In this document: in pieces, positions 28,700 through 39,381 of the stretch
How positions within the stretch are numbered: the first letter of the stretch is position 1
How the letters are laid out: every line of letters starts with the position of its first letter
NCBI GenBank assembly: GCA_948567375.1
Contig: OX419757.1
Location: 48,977,665-49,041,664, forward strand
Length of the DNA stretch: 64,000 nt
DNA from: Lunularia cruciata
Lineage: Eukaryota > Streptophyta > Marchantiopsida > Lunulariales > Lunulariaceae
Direction: 5' to 3'
Notes under the pieces: generated by a model
The model's database searches: none
Seen by the model: the letters and a program-made list of their open reading frames with translations, nothing else
What the model was told of the DNA's origin: nothing
Program-made: the position numbers and the translations under genes

Positions 28700-31699
28700 C
28701 AAGTGGATCTAACAATTGTATCCTTCCATAGAGCTATTTTTTGCATCTACTTTGTACATGGCTAATCCTAACTTCCTACCCTATCTTATCCTAATATGGC
28801 TTAATGAAGGATCTTTAGTGACAGTGTGAGATCTTCCCTACTTACAAATTGAAAAATTATCCACCTTTGGACTTATGATCCAAGAGGTCTGTCTCACCAA
28901 AGTTATCTTCCACTACAAAGACCTTTTGCATCAAAGGTATCTTCCACATCGGAGGTCAACCTTAACATATTTACATTTATCAAATTATATGGCTACAAGT
29001 GGCCTACAACCTAAAGGTCTTTGACTACAAAGATCTTTGGCTGCACTATTGTGTAGGGATCACTTCATCCCTAAAAATCCTAATTAACATGTTTATCTTC
29101 CCCTTGTAGTTTGCAAATTTGAGGAGTAGAGAATCAGACAATTTGGAGAAGTTCTTGTTGATATGCTCCCTCAATCAAACTGCTAGCTGATCAAGTTGTT
29201 TGTTTGAATAGACCTTTGCCTCTAGAGTCTAAATCTGTAGCTTCAGCTTGTGGATTTTGGTGTGGTGTGGCCTTACTTGGATTGCCTTCTTTGTGAGGCC
29301 CACCAGTGGTCCTTTGTCTCCTCCATCCACTATAATATATTTGTCTTCTCCTCTTCTTAAATGATGTGGACCACTTATCAACTCCTCTCTCATTTTAGAG
29401 GCAATCCACTTTATCCCTTTTCCTTGTCCTTAGGTGTTTTCCTTCTCCAACTCCACAATCATCTCTTCCAATTGAACACCCAATTCATTGTGGTACTTGT
29501 TAAACTATACATCTATGATTAACAAGCAAATCTTGGCTTTCTTCAACTTCTCTTGGATACTTTGCACTTCCTCATCCCTTCCCTTCAGTTGCTTATTGTA
29601 CACTTGCTGCTTACCTTTGGCTTTGAGCCAAAGGGTCTCAATTCTCCTTGCAACCTCCTAATTTCTTTCCCATGCTTGATTTGTTCTACAAGAAGCATAG
29701 CATTTTATCTCTTTGCCTCAAAATTCTCTTGTATTGGCTCATTTAACTTCTTTGCATCCTCCATGTACGGTTCAGGCCCCTTCTCTATATCCTCCTTTTC
29801 CTTGACCTACTCTATGCTATTGAAGGGGTTTTTTGTGCAGTCTTTGTACAAGTAGTTGGTGATATTTGGGTAGTAGTCTTCTTAAATCAGCAAAACTTCC
29901 TTCATTAGCTTCAAGACCACCAAATGTATAATGAACTATCATCAGTTTATTATCATGGTTGTGGATTCTTGGAGTTGGAAGAAGTGCACACTCACCACTG
30001 CTTATACTAACTCCAAAGGCACTTCTCCTTTGCCTTTGATGTTAGTCTTGTATTCTTCATGTACTTTGGGTTACTTTTGCTCTTCATCTTGGTTTTCCTT
30101 ATCTCTCTTGGTCTTGATCTCACTTTTATCTTGGTGTTGTTCTTGGGCATCAAGTGCTGGACCTGTGGCTATAGTCACTCCTTCTTCTTAGCCTTTCTTC
30201 AACCTTGCTCTTTGTATCCAAAATCCCATTTCTTTGCCATGTGTGCCTTTAGTGTGGACTGCACTTCTGGCCAAAAGGTCTTTATCCTTGTTCAACTTGG
30301 GTTGTTGAAGCTCTTCTTTGCTTGTTTCTCCTACTATTGGTGCAAATTGTGCATCTTCATGGTGCTCATTTTCCTCCTCTCTTCCAAAAATGATCTAATA
30401 AGTGTGAGAGAGTTCTTTCTTTCTTGTTCTCATTCACTATCATTGTCTTTGGCCTTTCCCTCTAAATACACTTTAACACTTGAGTGTCCTTCATTACACA
30501 TTCTCCCTTTTAACTTCTTGTTGAAGCCAAGCTCTTGTCTAGTTGGTGCCATTAGATCTCCAAGGTCATTATTCTTGAAGGTGATTCTTGCTGATGACAT
30601 CTCCTCCAAATTACTTAGTCCAAGAAAATAAGTTTCCTCTCTAGTTCCCACTACCATGATACCTATTCTCTTTAATTTCTAGGATCATCCCCAAGTGATG
30701 CAACTCCTAATTCCATATCAAGAAACCCAACTTCTTACTACGTATTACTTCTACTTTATAGTGCAATGCCCCTTCTTTTATGGCCGGTGGTCTAAGAATT
30801 ATCTCAAGGGATGTTGCTATTACAAAGGTCTACAAAAACTTGATGCCAAAGGTGGAAGAACTCTCAATGGCTTTGAGCTTCTACAAACATTGATTTGTAG
30901 AATGTGAAGGATTGCTAATTTTGGCCCTTAGTTTATAGCCTTGGCTTGTGTGTTACCCACCTTTAGTGATTGAGTTGTGGTTGAGCAATCTCAATCCGCA
31001 TATGCAAATGCTTGAGTAGATGCCAATAGTTCTTGATGGTAGTTATTTATTTATATGGTAACAAATTCACACTATTTTACTTCCTTTGGGGCAAAAGGTC
31101 TTCCATGGCAAAGGTCTATGGGCCAAAGGTTGCCAGTAGTGAAGGTTTTTGATCTTGTACTCTTTTGGCATGGAACTTCCTTTAGCTCAACCACTTTAGA
31201 TTCATTTCTTCCATATGCAATTCCTCCTTTATGCTCATTCTTCTTACTTATGTAGTTTCCTTCCACTCCAAAGGCAAGTAGGATAAAACCACTTTCTAGC
31301 CTTGACAAGCCTTTAGCTTAAGAAAGGCATATAAAACTAAATAAAGAAAACATTTTTTAATGAAAATTCAGTCATTGCATACCCCACTCTTCAAAGGTGA
31401 GCATCTATGCAAACATTCAAGCCACTCCCTCTTTTGTGTGCTCAATTGTAATACATTTGGATATACCAACTATTTACTTAGGTGACAAATAGGTTTCCTT
31501 CTAAGTCAGCCAACTATAGAGATCCATTATCATAATTGTAACTACTCTATAAGGTCACACTCATCAAATATATAGTTTTATGGAGGAAAGCATGGTCAAC
31601 TATCATACAACAAGATTAATTGTCCTTCTACAATTGCGACTTGTTAGATCTTCTTGTTGTGGTGCTCTTTCCTTTGTAGTTGGTTTTTCTTTATTTATC
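28700..31699 (-). mobile_element. 3' region of an old Tat/Athila-like element
   Basis: This lies downstream of the integrase remnant at 31700-31891 in the minus-strand sense. The minus strand at about 29500-30660 encodes lysine, glutamate and glutamine-rich fragments (QEQHQDKSEIKTKRDKENQ), mirrored on the plus strand as misleading hydrophobic ORFs. The words CAAAGGTCTT or close variants recur at about 28930-31130. It could be a third ORF plus LTR remains. Boundaries are not determinable. Confidence 0.4.
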
Positions 31700-31891
31700 T
31701 CATGTATCATCTTTCTTCTCTTCCAAGAACATTAATTGTTGCATCTAAAGGTGCTTACTCTCTTCTTTGGACAATTGATCATAAAAAATGATCCTGTAAG
31801 ATGATATCTCAAATTCTATTGGTAGGATTGGATGTAACCTATATGTTAAGAAGTAGGGAGTCTACTTTGTAGTAATCTTCTTTGAGTTGCA
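31700..31891 (-). pseudogene. Integrase C-terminal remnant of the old Tat/Athila-like element
   Basis: The minus strand reads TPYFLTYRLHPILPIEFEIS and then DQLSKEES, clearly the gypsy integrase tail (TPFSLVYG-type, VLPIEIEIPS). It contains stops. The 5' part of the same integrase lies beyond 39382, so the family R element at 31897-39376 has split this gene. Confidence 0.75.
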
Positions 31892-31896
31892 ATAGG

Positions 31897-32818
31897 TGTA
31901 ATACTCCAAGGACAAGAGAAGAGAGAAAACACAGATTACACACTCAACATTTGGTGCCCCAAAGGAGCATCTTCTCTTTATTATATAGACAAAGAGGATC
32001 TCCTCCAAGGAAGCTCCACCATAGAATTAGGCACACAGATAGGTGACATGTCATCAAGCTCCACCCTTGGATTACTTACTTGGATGGGTGACATGTTGGT
32101 CTAGGTCCTATCTGGTTGGTCAAACAAGCTTTGACCAGAGGGAATCTTTTAGGGAATCTTCCTGTAAGAGTCTCAAAATCATGTGAGTAAGGTACCGTTG
32201 GAAAGCTCTCGATGAGACAAACCAGTGGGAAGGAAAGGCCAGCCTTTCCTCCAATGGGGGGGGTTATCTGCACATTTTTTAGGCCTAATTCATCCGTTTA
32301 GGCCTCCAAAATTGCCTTCAAAGATTTTAGGCATATTTCGGTTCCTACTCTATTAGTAGAAGTCTCCTTTTGGTGATACCTCTTTTTGATCTTTTTAGTC
32401 CCTCATGTGTAACATCCTTCCAGATGTTACCAAACCATGGGGGGGGCAAATGTGCACATTTTCAAGGCCTAATTCATCCATTTAGGCCTCCGAAATTGCC
32501 TTCAAAGATTTCAAGCATATTTTGGTTCCTAATCTATTAGTAGAAGTCTCCTTTTGGTGATACCTCTTTCTGATTTGTTTAGTCCCTCATGTGTAACATC
32601 CTTCCAGATGTTTCCAAACCAATTCTCACCTTTAAATCATATGTCTAGCTATTGGTTCTAAGGTTCACAAGTCTATTTTGGTTTCTACTCTATTTGTAGA
32701 AGTACTCTTTTGGTGATACTTCTATCTGATCTGTTTTGACCATCATGTATAACATCATTCTAGATGTTACCAAACCAAATTTCACATCTAGATCATATGG
32801 CTAGCTCATGGTATTACA
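31897..32818 (-). mobile_element. Family R 3' LTR with an extra internal repeat unit (922 bp)
   Basis: TGTAATACTCC to GGTATTACA. Compared with the 735-bp partner at 38642 it has one more copy of a unit of about 165-185 bp running from a poly-G tract through GGCCTAATTCATCC to GTTACCAAACCA (about 32262-32440 repeated at 32441-32620). Confidence 0.9.
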
Positions 32819-32834
32819 GACCTCTCTCCTTTTA
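32819..32834 (-). other. Polypurine tract of the family R element
   Basis: Minus strand AAAAGGAGAGAGGTC directly before the 3' LTR. The counterpart at 58028 reads AAAAGGAGGGAGGTT. Confidence 0.75.
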
Positions 32835-33336
32835 AGGCGCAACGTCCTTGTTGTGCAATTGTTGCTCAAATGCTTTCACCAACACCGGTGCATGTGTCAA
32901 ATTGGCAGCGGGCTCCCATGTTGCTTCATAGAGGGGTTACTCTTTCCATTGTATGAGATAGTCCACCCGTGGGTGGCGAGTACCACGCATGCATTTTTGG
33001 AGAATCCGCTCCACTTCATATTCTTTTGTGCCATCAATGAGTGTCAAACACGATCAAATGTCTTGTGTGGAATGACCCTGGCTTGATCGAGGAGCACATC
33101 GCATAGTAGGGCGACATAGAACATTGGATGGATCTTCATGTGTGGTGGTAGCTCAAGGTGATAGGCCACAAGCCAACGCGACAAAGAATCAAGAAAGGCC
33201 CAATAAAACAAGGTCTGAGCTTACGAGGTCCAACTAATGTGAGGTTGGTTGTCGATAGCCACACTTGATCCCCAACATTGAACTCCATGTGCCTACAGTG
33301 TGCATCAACATATTGCTTCTGTCAATTTTGTGCAAT
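32835..33336 (-). pseudogene. Chromodomain and integrase tail, family R element
   Basis: The minus strand matches 58041-58499, whose product has a clear chromodomain (EYEVERIL to YLVQWKGYP to EATWEP). Here the same parts appear with frameshifts and stops. Chromodomains direct integration to marked chromatin in plant chromoviruses. Confidence 0.7.
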
Positions 33337-33912
33337 CTATAATCTGTGCTTGGCGCTCTCTACACCGTGTTGGATTCTAGAAACAAATGTGTTGACGGCA
33401 TTGACCTTGGTTGCCACTGGACGGATCTTCATCAAGCTAGAAGGTGTGAAGGAATGCTCACCATACATGAGGAAGAATGGAGTGACTTGGATGGATGCAT
33501 TCACTGAATTGTTGTAAGTGAATTCCACCAACGTGAGTAGGGTGTCCCACCTCTCTTGCTCTTCTAAGGTGAAGCCGCGTAACATATTTTCAATCGTGCA
33601 ATTAGCCCGCTCTGTTTGGCCTTCTGTTTGTGGGTGATAAGCTACGGACATGGACAACTTGGTTTTGAAGAAACCAAAGAGTGTTCGCCAAAACAAACTG
33701 GTGAATTGAGTGCCTCTATAGGTGATAAGTACTCTAGATAGGCCATGGTGAGAGAAGACTGCATCTAAGTATAATTGAGCTAGTTGTGGAGCGGTCACAT
33801 CCTTGGTGGTAGGGCGTACATGAATTATTTTGCTGAGCCGGTCCACAAAGACCATGATGGAGTCAAACCCTGAGGTGATCTTGGGTAATTCACAGATGAG
33901 ATCCATACTCAC
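33337..33912 (-). pseudogene. Integrase catalytic core, family R element
   Basis: 191 open codons starting at MDLICELP. The first aspartate (D4) is present, but the second motif reads ITYRGTQF where active copies have ITDRGTQF, so a catalytic aspartate has become tyrosine. The glutamate in QTERANC is kept. The frame is lost on both sides. Confidence 0.85.
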
Positions 33913-33984
33913 TTGTTCCCAACGTTAAGTAGGCGTGGGGAGAGGTTGAAGGAGCCTTGCAGGAGCTTGATTAGAGGCTTTGTT

Positions 33985-34374
33985 CTATTGACAAAGTAGG
34001 CAGCTGCACACGTAATCCATCATGTTGTTGCTCATCTTGGGCCAATAGTAATGGCGTTGGACTGCCTCCAAGGTCTTATCCACTCCGACATGACCTGCAA
34101 TGGCCAAATCATGACATTCCGCTAGAATGGTGGTGCGTAGTTCTAGGACATTTGGGATCCATAATCTGCCATCACAGAAGGTGAGTCCTTGGGTGTTGGT
34201 GACGCCTTTAGATGATTGCGCTTCTACAATCTGCGGATCAGTTTTTGTAGCAGCCAGAATCTCTGGCAAGAATTCAAGGTTAATCTTAATCTCTGCCACC
34301 AAGTTGTTTGCCATTGGCATGCGGGTGAATGCATCTACAAGTTGCTTCTTACCTTCCATGTAGGTGATTGACAT
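33985..34374 (-). pseudogene. RNase H end and integrase zinc domain, family R element
   Basis: 129 open codons: the end of RNase H (MTYMEGKK-type), a linker, then HHCC residues in ECHDLAIAGHVGVDKT and CSCLLCQ. Aligns over its length with 59130-59786. Truncated by stops at both ends. Confidence 0.8.
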
Positions 34375-35432
34375 GTTGAAGCGTTGTCGCCACTCTGCTT
34401 ACTAAATTTGGCGACAAGATAGATCCTTCTGCGTCTTGAGGTAGACTAGAGGTTTGTGGTATGTCTCTACTACAAATGCCTTCTCACCCAAATAGTGCTT
34501 CTAATGCTTGGTTGCCAGAACAATGGCCAGCTCTTCTTGTTTGGTGGTGTGGTAGTTGCGCTCTGCCGGTAACAACTTTTGCAAGAAATATGCAATTGGA
34601 TGTCATCTGTCATGCTACTCTTGTTGTAGGACTGCTCCTATTGCTATGCCTTATGCATCTATAGCCAACTTGATTGGTCATTTTGGGTCATACCACTTCA
34701 AGATTGGTGCATGTAGCAAGGCGGCTTTCAATTCTTGAAAGGCCAACTCTTGTGCGGTTCCTCATGTCCACTTCTTCCCCTTGCCAAGTAGTGTTGTTAA
34801 AGGCTATGTAACCTTGGAGAAGTCCTTGACAAATCTATGATAGAATCCCATCAACCCCAAGAAGCTCTTGAGTTGAGTCTGATCTTTTGGGGCATGCCAT
34901 TTTTGAATTACCTCTATTTTATCTATCAGTACTTGAATGCCTGTACATTTACTCTATGCCCCAAGTAGTCTACTTTAGACTTGCCAAACTTGCACTTTGA
35001 GATTTTGGCGTACAATCGATTTTGTCTTAGAATCTGGAGGACTTCTTGTAGATGTTGTTTGTGTTCCGTCATTGTGCTACTGTATTACTAAGATATCGTC
35101 CAAGAAGACGATAACAGACTTATCTAAGTATGGATGAAATATGTCATTCATTAGACTCATGAAAGTGGTAGGTGCATTGGTGAGGCCAAAAGGTATCACA
35201 AGATACTTAGAGTGGCCATACTTGGTTCAAAAGGCAGTTTTGTACACATCCTCCTCTGCAATTTGGATTTGATTGTACCGCTCCACAAGTCCAATTTGGT
35301 GAAGTATCTTGCTCCATGGAATTGATCAAACATGTCATCCATGTTCTTCACCGTTTGCTCATTGAGACCTCAATAGTCAATGCACATGTGCATTGTACCA
35401 TCCTTCTTCTTCACAAACAAGAGAGGAGCCCC
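34375..35432 (-). pseudogene. RT and RNase H remains, family R element
   Basis: Homologous to 59787-60600 of the other family R element but broken by frameshifts; no open stretch exceeds a few dozen codons. The RT active-site region is near 35090-35110. A deletion at about 35340-35350 removes part of the [11 protein letters not shown] region. Confidence 0.7.
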
Positions 35433-36173
35433 CTATAGTGATACGCTATGTTGGATGAACCCCTTCTGTAGCATCTCCTCAATTTGAGTCTTACACTCCT
35501 CCAACTCATGAGGTGATAGGCGATATGGGGCCTTACAAGGATGTGTCTTCCTCGGGAGTGTCTCAATTTTATGATCTACTCTCCTTTTTGGTGATAATCC
35601 TGAGGGTAGATCATCAAGAAAGACATCTTGAAATTCATCCACCACAACCTTCAATTTCTCAAGAACTTGTCCATCAAGTTTTGCACTTTGGAATTCTCTT
35701 ATTACACCCATGAAACATCTATCGGTCTTACAGATAGTTGCCGTCCCTATGACATATAGAGGCAGATCCTGCTTGGGTGATTTTTCTTTAACCCCAATGA
35801 TTGACCATTGGTGGGTTCTCACTACTTTCTTCCTCCAATCTACCATAGGGTTGTAATGCTCCATCCATGGCATGCCTAAGATTACATCATAACAAGCTAA
35901 TTGTATCACTTGCCACTCAATTGCTTCCTGATATTCTCCTATAGAGAGTGTTACCCGTCTAGGTAATGATTCAATCCTCTCTATTTGCTTGTTATGCAAA
36001 TCTACTTCTTCACTCTTATCTCTCTCTAGATCCATTACCAATCTTATTGCAACATGGCAAGATAAGAAATTCTTTGTTGCTCCTGGATGGATTAATACTC
36101 TCACTTGATTGCCTTCTAGGACTCCATTCACGACAATCAATTGTGAGGTTGCCTTTCGGGGATCTTTGCGCAT
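35433..36173 (-). pseudogene. Protease and start of RT, family R element
   Basis: 246 open codons. The protease active site reads LIHPGATKNFLS in place of LIDSGATHNFLS, so the catalytic aspartate is lost; DVILGMPWM follows in the normal place. The C-terminal part (DDLPSGLSPKRRVDHKIE, then [19 protein letters not shown]) leads into RT and matches 60700-60836. Confidence 0.85.
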
Positions 36174-36299
36174 TAGTCTTCTTCCTTCCCTTGCTTCTCT
36201 TCTTCCTTATTGAGCCAATAAGGCCACAAGGTACATTTACTGGTGATCTTTGTTTTTTAAGTGATTTCCACCTCCTCCTCTTCAATGCACCTCTCCATG

Positions 36300-37360
36300 T
36301 TGTTCAAAGATTGCATGTATGAAGGCCGAGGGCCTCTAGGGAAACAAGTACGGAAGTTGGTAGATATGTGCCCAATACCACCACAATTGTAACAACGGCG
36401 TTGTTCTCCTTGAGTTCCTTCTCCTTGTGGTACTCCATGCCTTTGTTCTTCTACCCATCCACGCTCCTCTTGAAGCGGTTGTGCTCTTCAATCTCAAAAT
36501 TGAAGGTTGCCCAACTCCATCGATATTGGTCCACCCATGTATGGCATTTCTACCCAATAATTTTGAGGTGGAATTACTTCTTCACCTCCACCCAATGCTC
36601 CTGCTATTCTCTACGCACAAGCAATGGCTTCAAATACCATGCAAGGATTTTGCACCATGACTTCTTGGCAAATCCGCTCCTTTAACACTCGTTTGAAATT
36701 GTTGAGAGCCTCTACTACATATGTTGAGAGCCTCTACTACATATTGGTTATTGCAACTTGGAGATCTAAAAATGCCTCCACATACTCTTGTTCACTATTC
36801 TTCTGTCTCAATCTCCATAGTTGGGTTCAAGCCATCTATACAAAATCTACCAATTGGAAATTCTTCAGCAATCCTTCTTGCATTGTTGTCCACGTGACAT
36901 TGTTTCTCTCCGCCAAAATGGATCATTCCCAAGCATCATACCATGTGAGGGCTTTATCGCTCAAGAACCCACATGCAAACATGCCTGCAGTATACTCCGT
37001 GATCTCTGTTGAGAACAATCAGAAATATCAATTCATTCTCAAGATCCAATTTTCCACTACTCTCATTATACGTTGCCCCTTGTAAGGCTCGATGTTGCAG
37101 GTCTTCTTCATCCGGAGTAGCAATGTGGCTTCATTGATGATAGGGTTCGGAGGCACGGGTGCCTCTCCAAGTACTTCTATCGCAGATATTGGGTTTTGAG
37201 ACGGCTCTTCTTCTTGCATGGCTTGATCGTTCCTGAGGATTTGCACTTGACTTTGTAATGTCTCCATGGTCATCTTAATCTCTTGAAATTCATTCAACTT
37301 CCTTTGCATTCCTTGCACCAGCTCTTGCAATTGCGGATCCATGGTTCCTGCAACACTCAA
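36300..37360 (-). pseudogene. gag of the family R element, decayed
   Basis: Starts MSVAGTMDPQLQELVQGMQ at 37360 with a coiled-coil-like N terminus (about 110 codons to 37028). The middle is frameshifted. A zinc knuckle is visible near 36370-36400 (CYNCGGIGHIST) with its last cysteine replaced. A short direct duplication (ATGTTGAGAGCCTCTACTAC) occurs near 36700-36740. Confidence 0.7.
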
Positions 37361-37803
37361 TTGCTAATATCTACTTCAATACAAAGTCAATATGATGACT
37401 CTGGATGGCGCACAAACTATCGGAACTACCATTGGGACCTTAGAAGCTATCACTCATTGATAATACTCCTCATCAAAATTCATAACCACAAAATCTCTAA
37501 ACATCACTTTTGGTCTCACTACATAACAAATTTCTACTTGAGTGTTGCAAGGGAGAGGATTTGGGACATTCACATCCATATTATCATAATAGAATGTAGA
37601 TTGTCAAATCCTACTCTCTGTCATATATTACCATAGGTAGAATCACTCAGTTTGGTGAGTTCATCACCCTATCCATGAATTCTACTCCAAAGTGATAAAC
37701 TAGCGATACCCTCATTTGTTCATGCTAGATGTACATAACCTTGATGTGGAATGGATTTGGGAATGGAAAGCTAGGTGCGGGAAATTGTCCTCCCGGTGCA
37801 TCC
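37361..37803 (-). other. Leader of the family R element, left of the solo LTR
   Basis: No coding sequence seen. The leader continues at 38496-38623 after the inserted LTR. Confidence 0.5.
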
Positions 37804-38495
37804 TGTAACACCCATTTGTGCATGTGTATGGTATTGTGATATTTAGCTTGATATTACAAGTACTTAAGAGATATTATTTATATAGAGATAAAGGATGGTT
37901 CTATATTAGCCATGGTTAGCTAAAGTTAGTCATAGCTAAGATAGAGGGGACCTTACTTTAGAGGAAGTAGAAAAGATGAGCACTAGTATTTTGGATTTTA
38001 GTGTGTTGACTTGGTATTATTCCTAGGTGTTTGGCTTTGAGGAAAGAGTTAAGAACTCTTGGGCCCGCAAACCTTTTTGTTTTGGATTCTTCTTTAGTCC
38101 AAGGATAGCCCATGTGAAGGAATCCTTGACTTAGTGGTTGGGTCAAGATAAGATCACATGCTTAGGGGAATATGCCCATGTGAATGGATATTCCTTTCTG
38201 CTTTTTGACTTTACTTGACTTTTAGTCTAGTAACTTGAGTTACTACGGTAATTAGTAACTTTGGTACGTAACTATTTCACCACTATATAAACAAGGGGTG
38301 AGGAGGTACTCATCGTCCTTTCATTTGCAACTATCTCTCTCTCATTGAGTTCTCTAGTAAGCAATGTCTTGAGTCTTGGAGTGTTAGCCTTGGAGGAGTA
38401 TGATGGAGTTGGGGTTCCTTGCCTTCTTAGTCCATGGTGCGCTACCATAATAGCCATCAGAGGTTCATCCTGAGTGAGAGACAGGCCGGCTCACA
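37804..38495 (+). mobile_element. Family S solo LTR inside the family R element
   Basis: 692 bp, reverse complement of the 17664 LTR, TGTAACACCC to GGCTCACA, flanked by ATCC at 37800-37803 and 38496-38499. Only a few substitutions separate it from the complete element's LTR. Recombination between LTRs has removed the interior. Confidence 0.93.
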
Positions 38496-38623
38496 ATCCA
38501 TCCTGTCTGCTCTCTAAAGTCCTTTCTAAGTCTAATAATTACTCTATGTTCTCCACCTCAAATTACTCAGTTTTAGTAGTTTGTGCTCTTCCAAGAGGGA
38601 TGATCCACTCTCTTGGACTAAGA

Positions 38624-38640
38624 CACTTGCTCTCATTCCA
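38624..38640 (-). other. Primer-binding site, initiator tRNA-Met type, family R
   Basis: Minus strand TGGAATGAGAGCAAG one base inside the 5' LTR; two differences from TGGTATCAGAGC. Confidence 0.65.
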
Positions 38641-38641
38641 T

Positions 38642-39376
38642 TGTAATACTCCAAGGACAAGAGAAGAGAGAAAACACAGATTACACATTCAACATTCGGT
38701 GCCCCAAAGGAGCACATTCTCTTTATTATATAGACAAAGAAGATCTCCTCCAAGGAAGCTCCACCATAGGATTAGGCACACAGATAGGTGACATGTCATC
38801 AAGCTCCACCATTGGATTACTTACTTGGATGGGTGACATGTCAGTCTAGGTCCTATCTGGTTGGTCAAACAAGCTTTGACCAGAGGGAATCTTTTAGGGA
38901 ATCTTCTTGTAGGAGTCTCAAAATCACGTAAGGTACCATTGGAAAGCTCTCGATGAGACAAACCATGGGGAAGGATAGGCCGGCCTTTATTCTGTTGGAG
39001 GAGGGGAATCTGCACATTTTTGAGGCCTAATTCATCCGTTTAGGCCTCCAAAATTGCCTTCAAAGATTTTAGGCATATTTCGGTTCCTACTCTATTAGTA
39101 GAAGTCCCCTTTTGGTGATAAATTTTTTTGATCTTTTTAGTCCCTCATGTGTAACATCCTTCCAGATGTTACCAAACCAATTCTCACCTTTAAATCATAT
39201 GTTTATCTATTGGTTCTAAGGTTCTCAAGTCTATTTTGGTTTCTGCTCTATTAGTAGAAGTACTCTTTTGGTGATACTTCTGTCTTATCTATTTTGACCA
39301 TCATGTATAACATCATTCTAGATGTTACCAAACCAAATTTCAAATCTAGATCATATGGCTAGCTCATGGTATTACA
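38642..39376 (-). mobile_element. Family R 5' LTR (735 bp)
   Basis: TGTAATACTCC to GGTATTACA. The minus strand has a TATATAATAAAG promoter-like element near 38715-38726. Two internal units of about 160 bp, both containing TATTAGTAGAAGT and TTTTGGTGATA, are present. Confidence 0.9.
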
Positions 39377-39381
39377 ATAGG

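Larger units (their letters stand above)
31897..39376 (-). mobile_element. Family R chromovirus (Ty3/gypsy), decayed
   Basis: Minus-strand element of 7.5 kb with 3' LTR 31897-32818 and 5' LTR 38642-39376, flanked by ATAGG at 31892-31896 and 39377-39381. Gag, protease, RT, RNase H, integrase and chromodomain can be followed leftwards. Protease and integrase have lost catalytic aspartates and there are many stops and frameshifts, so it is inactive. A family S solo LTR sits in its leader. It inserted into an older minus-strand element. Confidence 0.9.

Noticed and set aside
30059-30631. A 190-codon hydrophobic plus-strand ORF that looks like a multi-pass membrane protein
   Set aside because: It is the antisense of a lysine/glutamate-rich minus-strand coding remnant, which automatically reads as Leu/Phe/Ser-rich. 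No start context or relatives.
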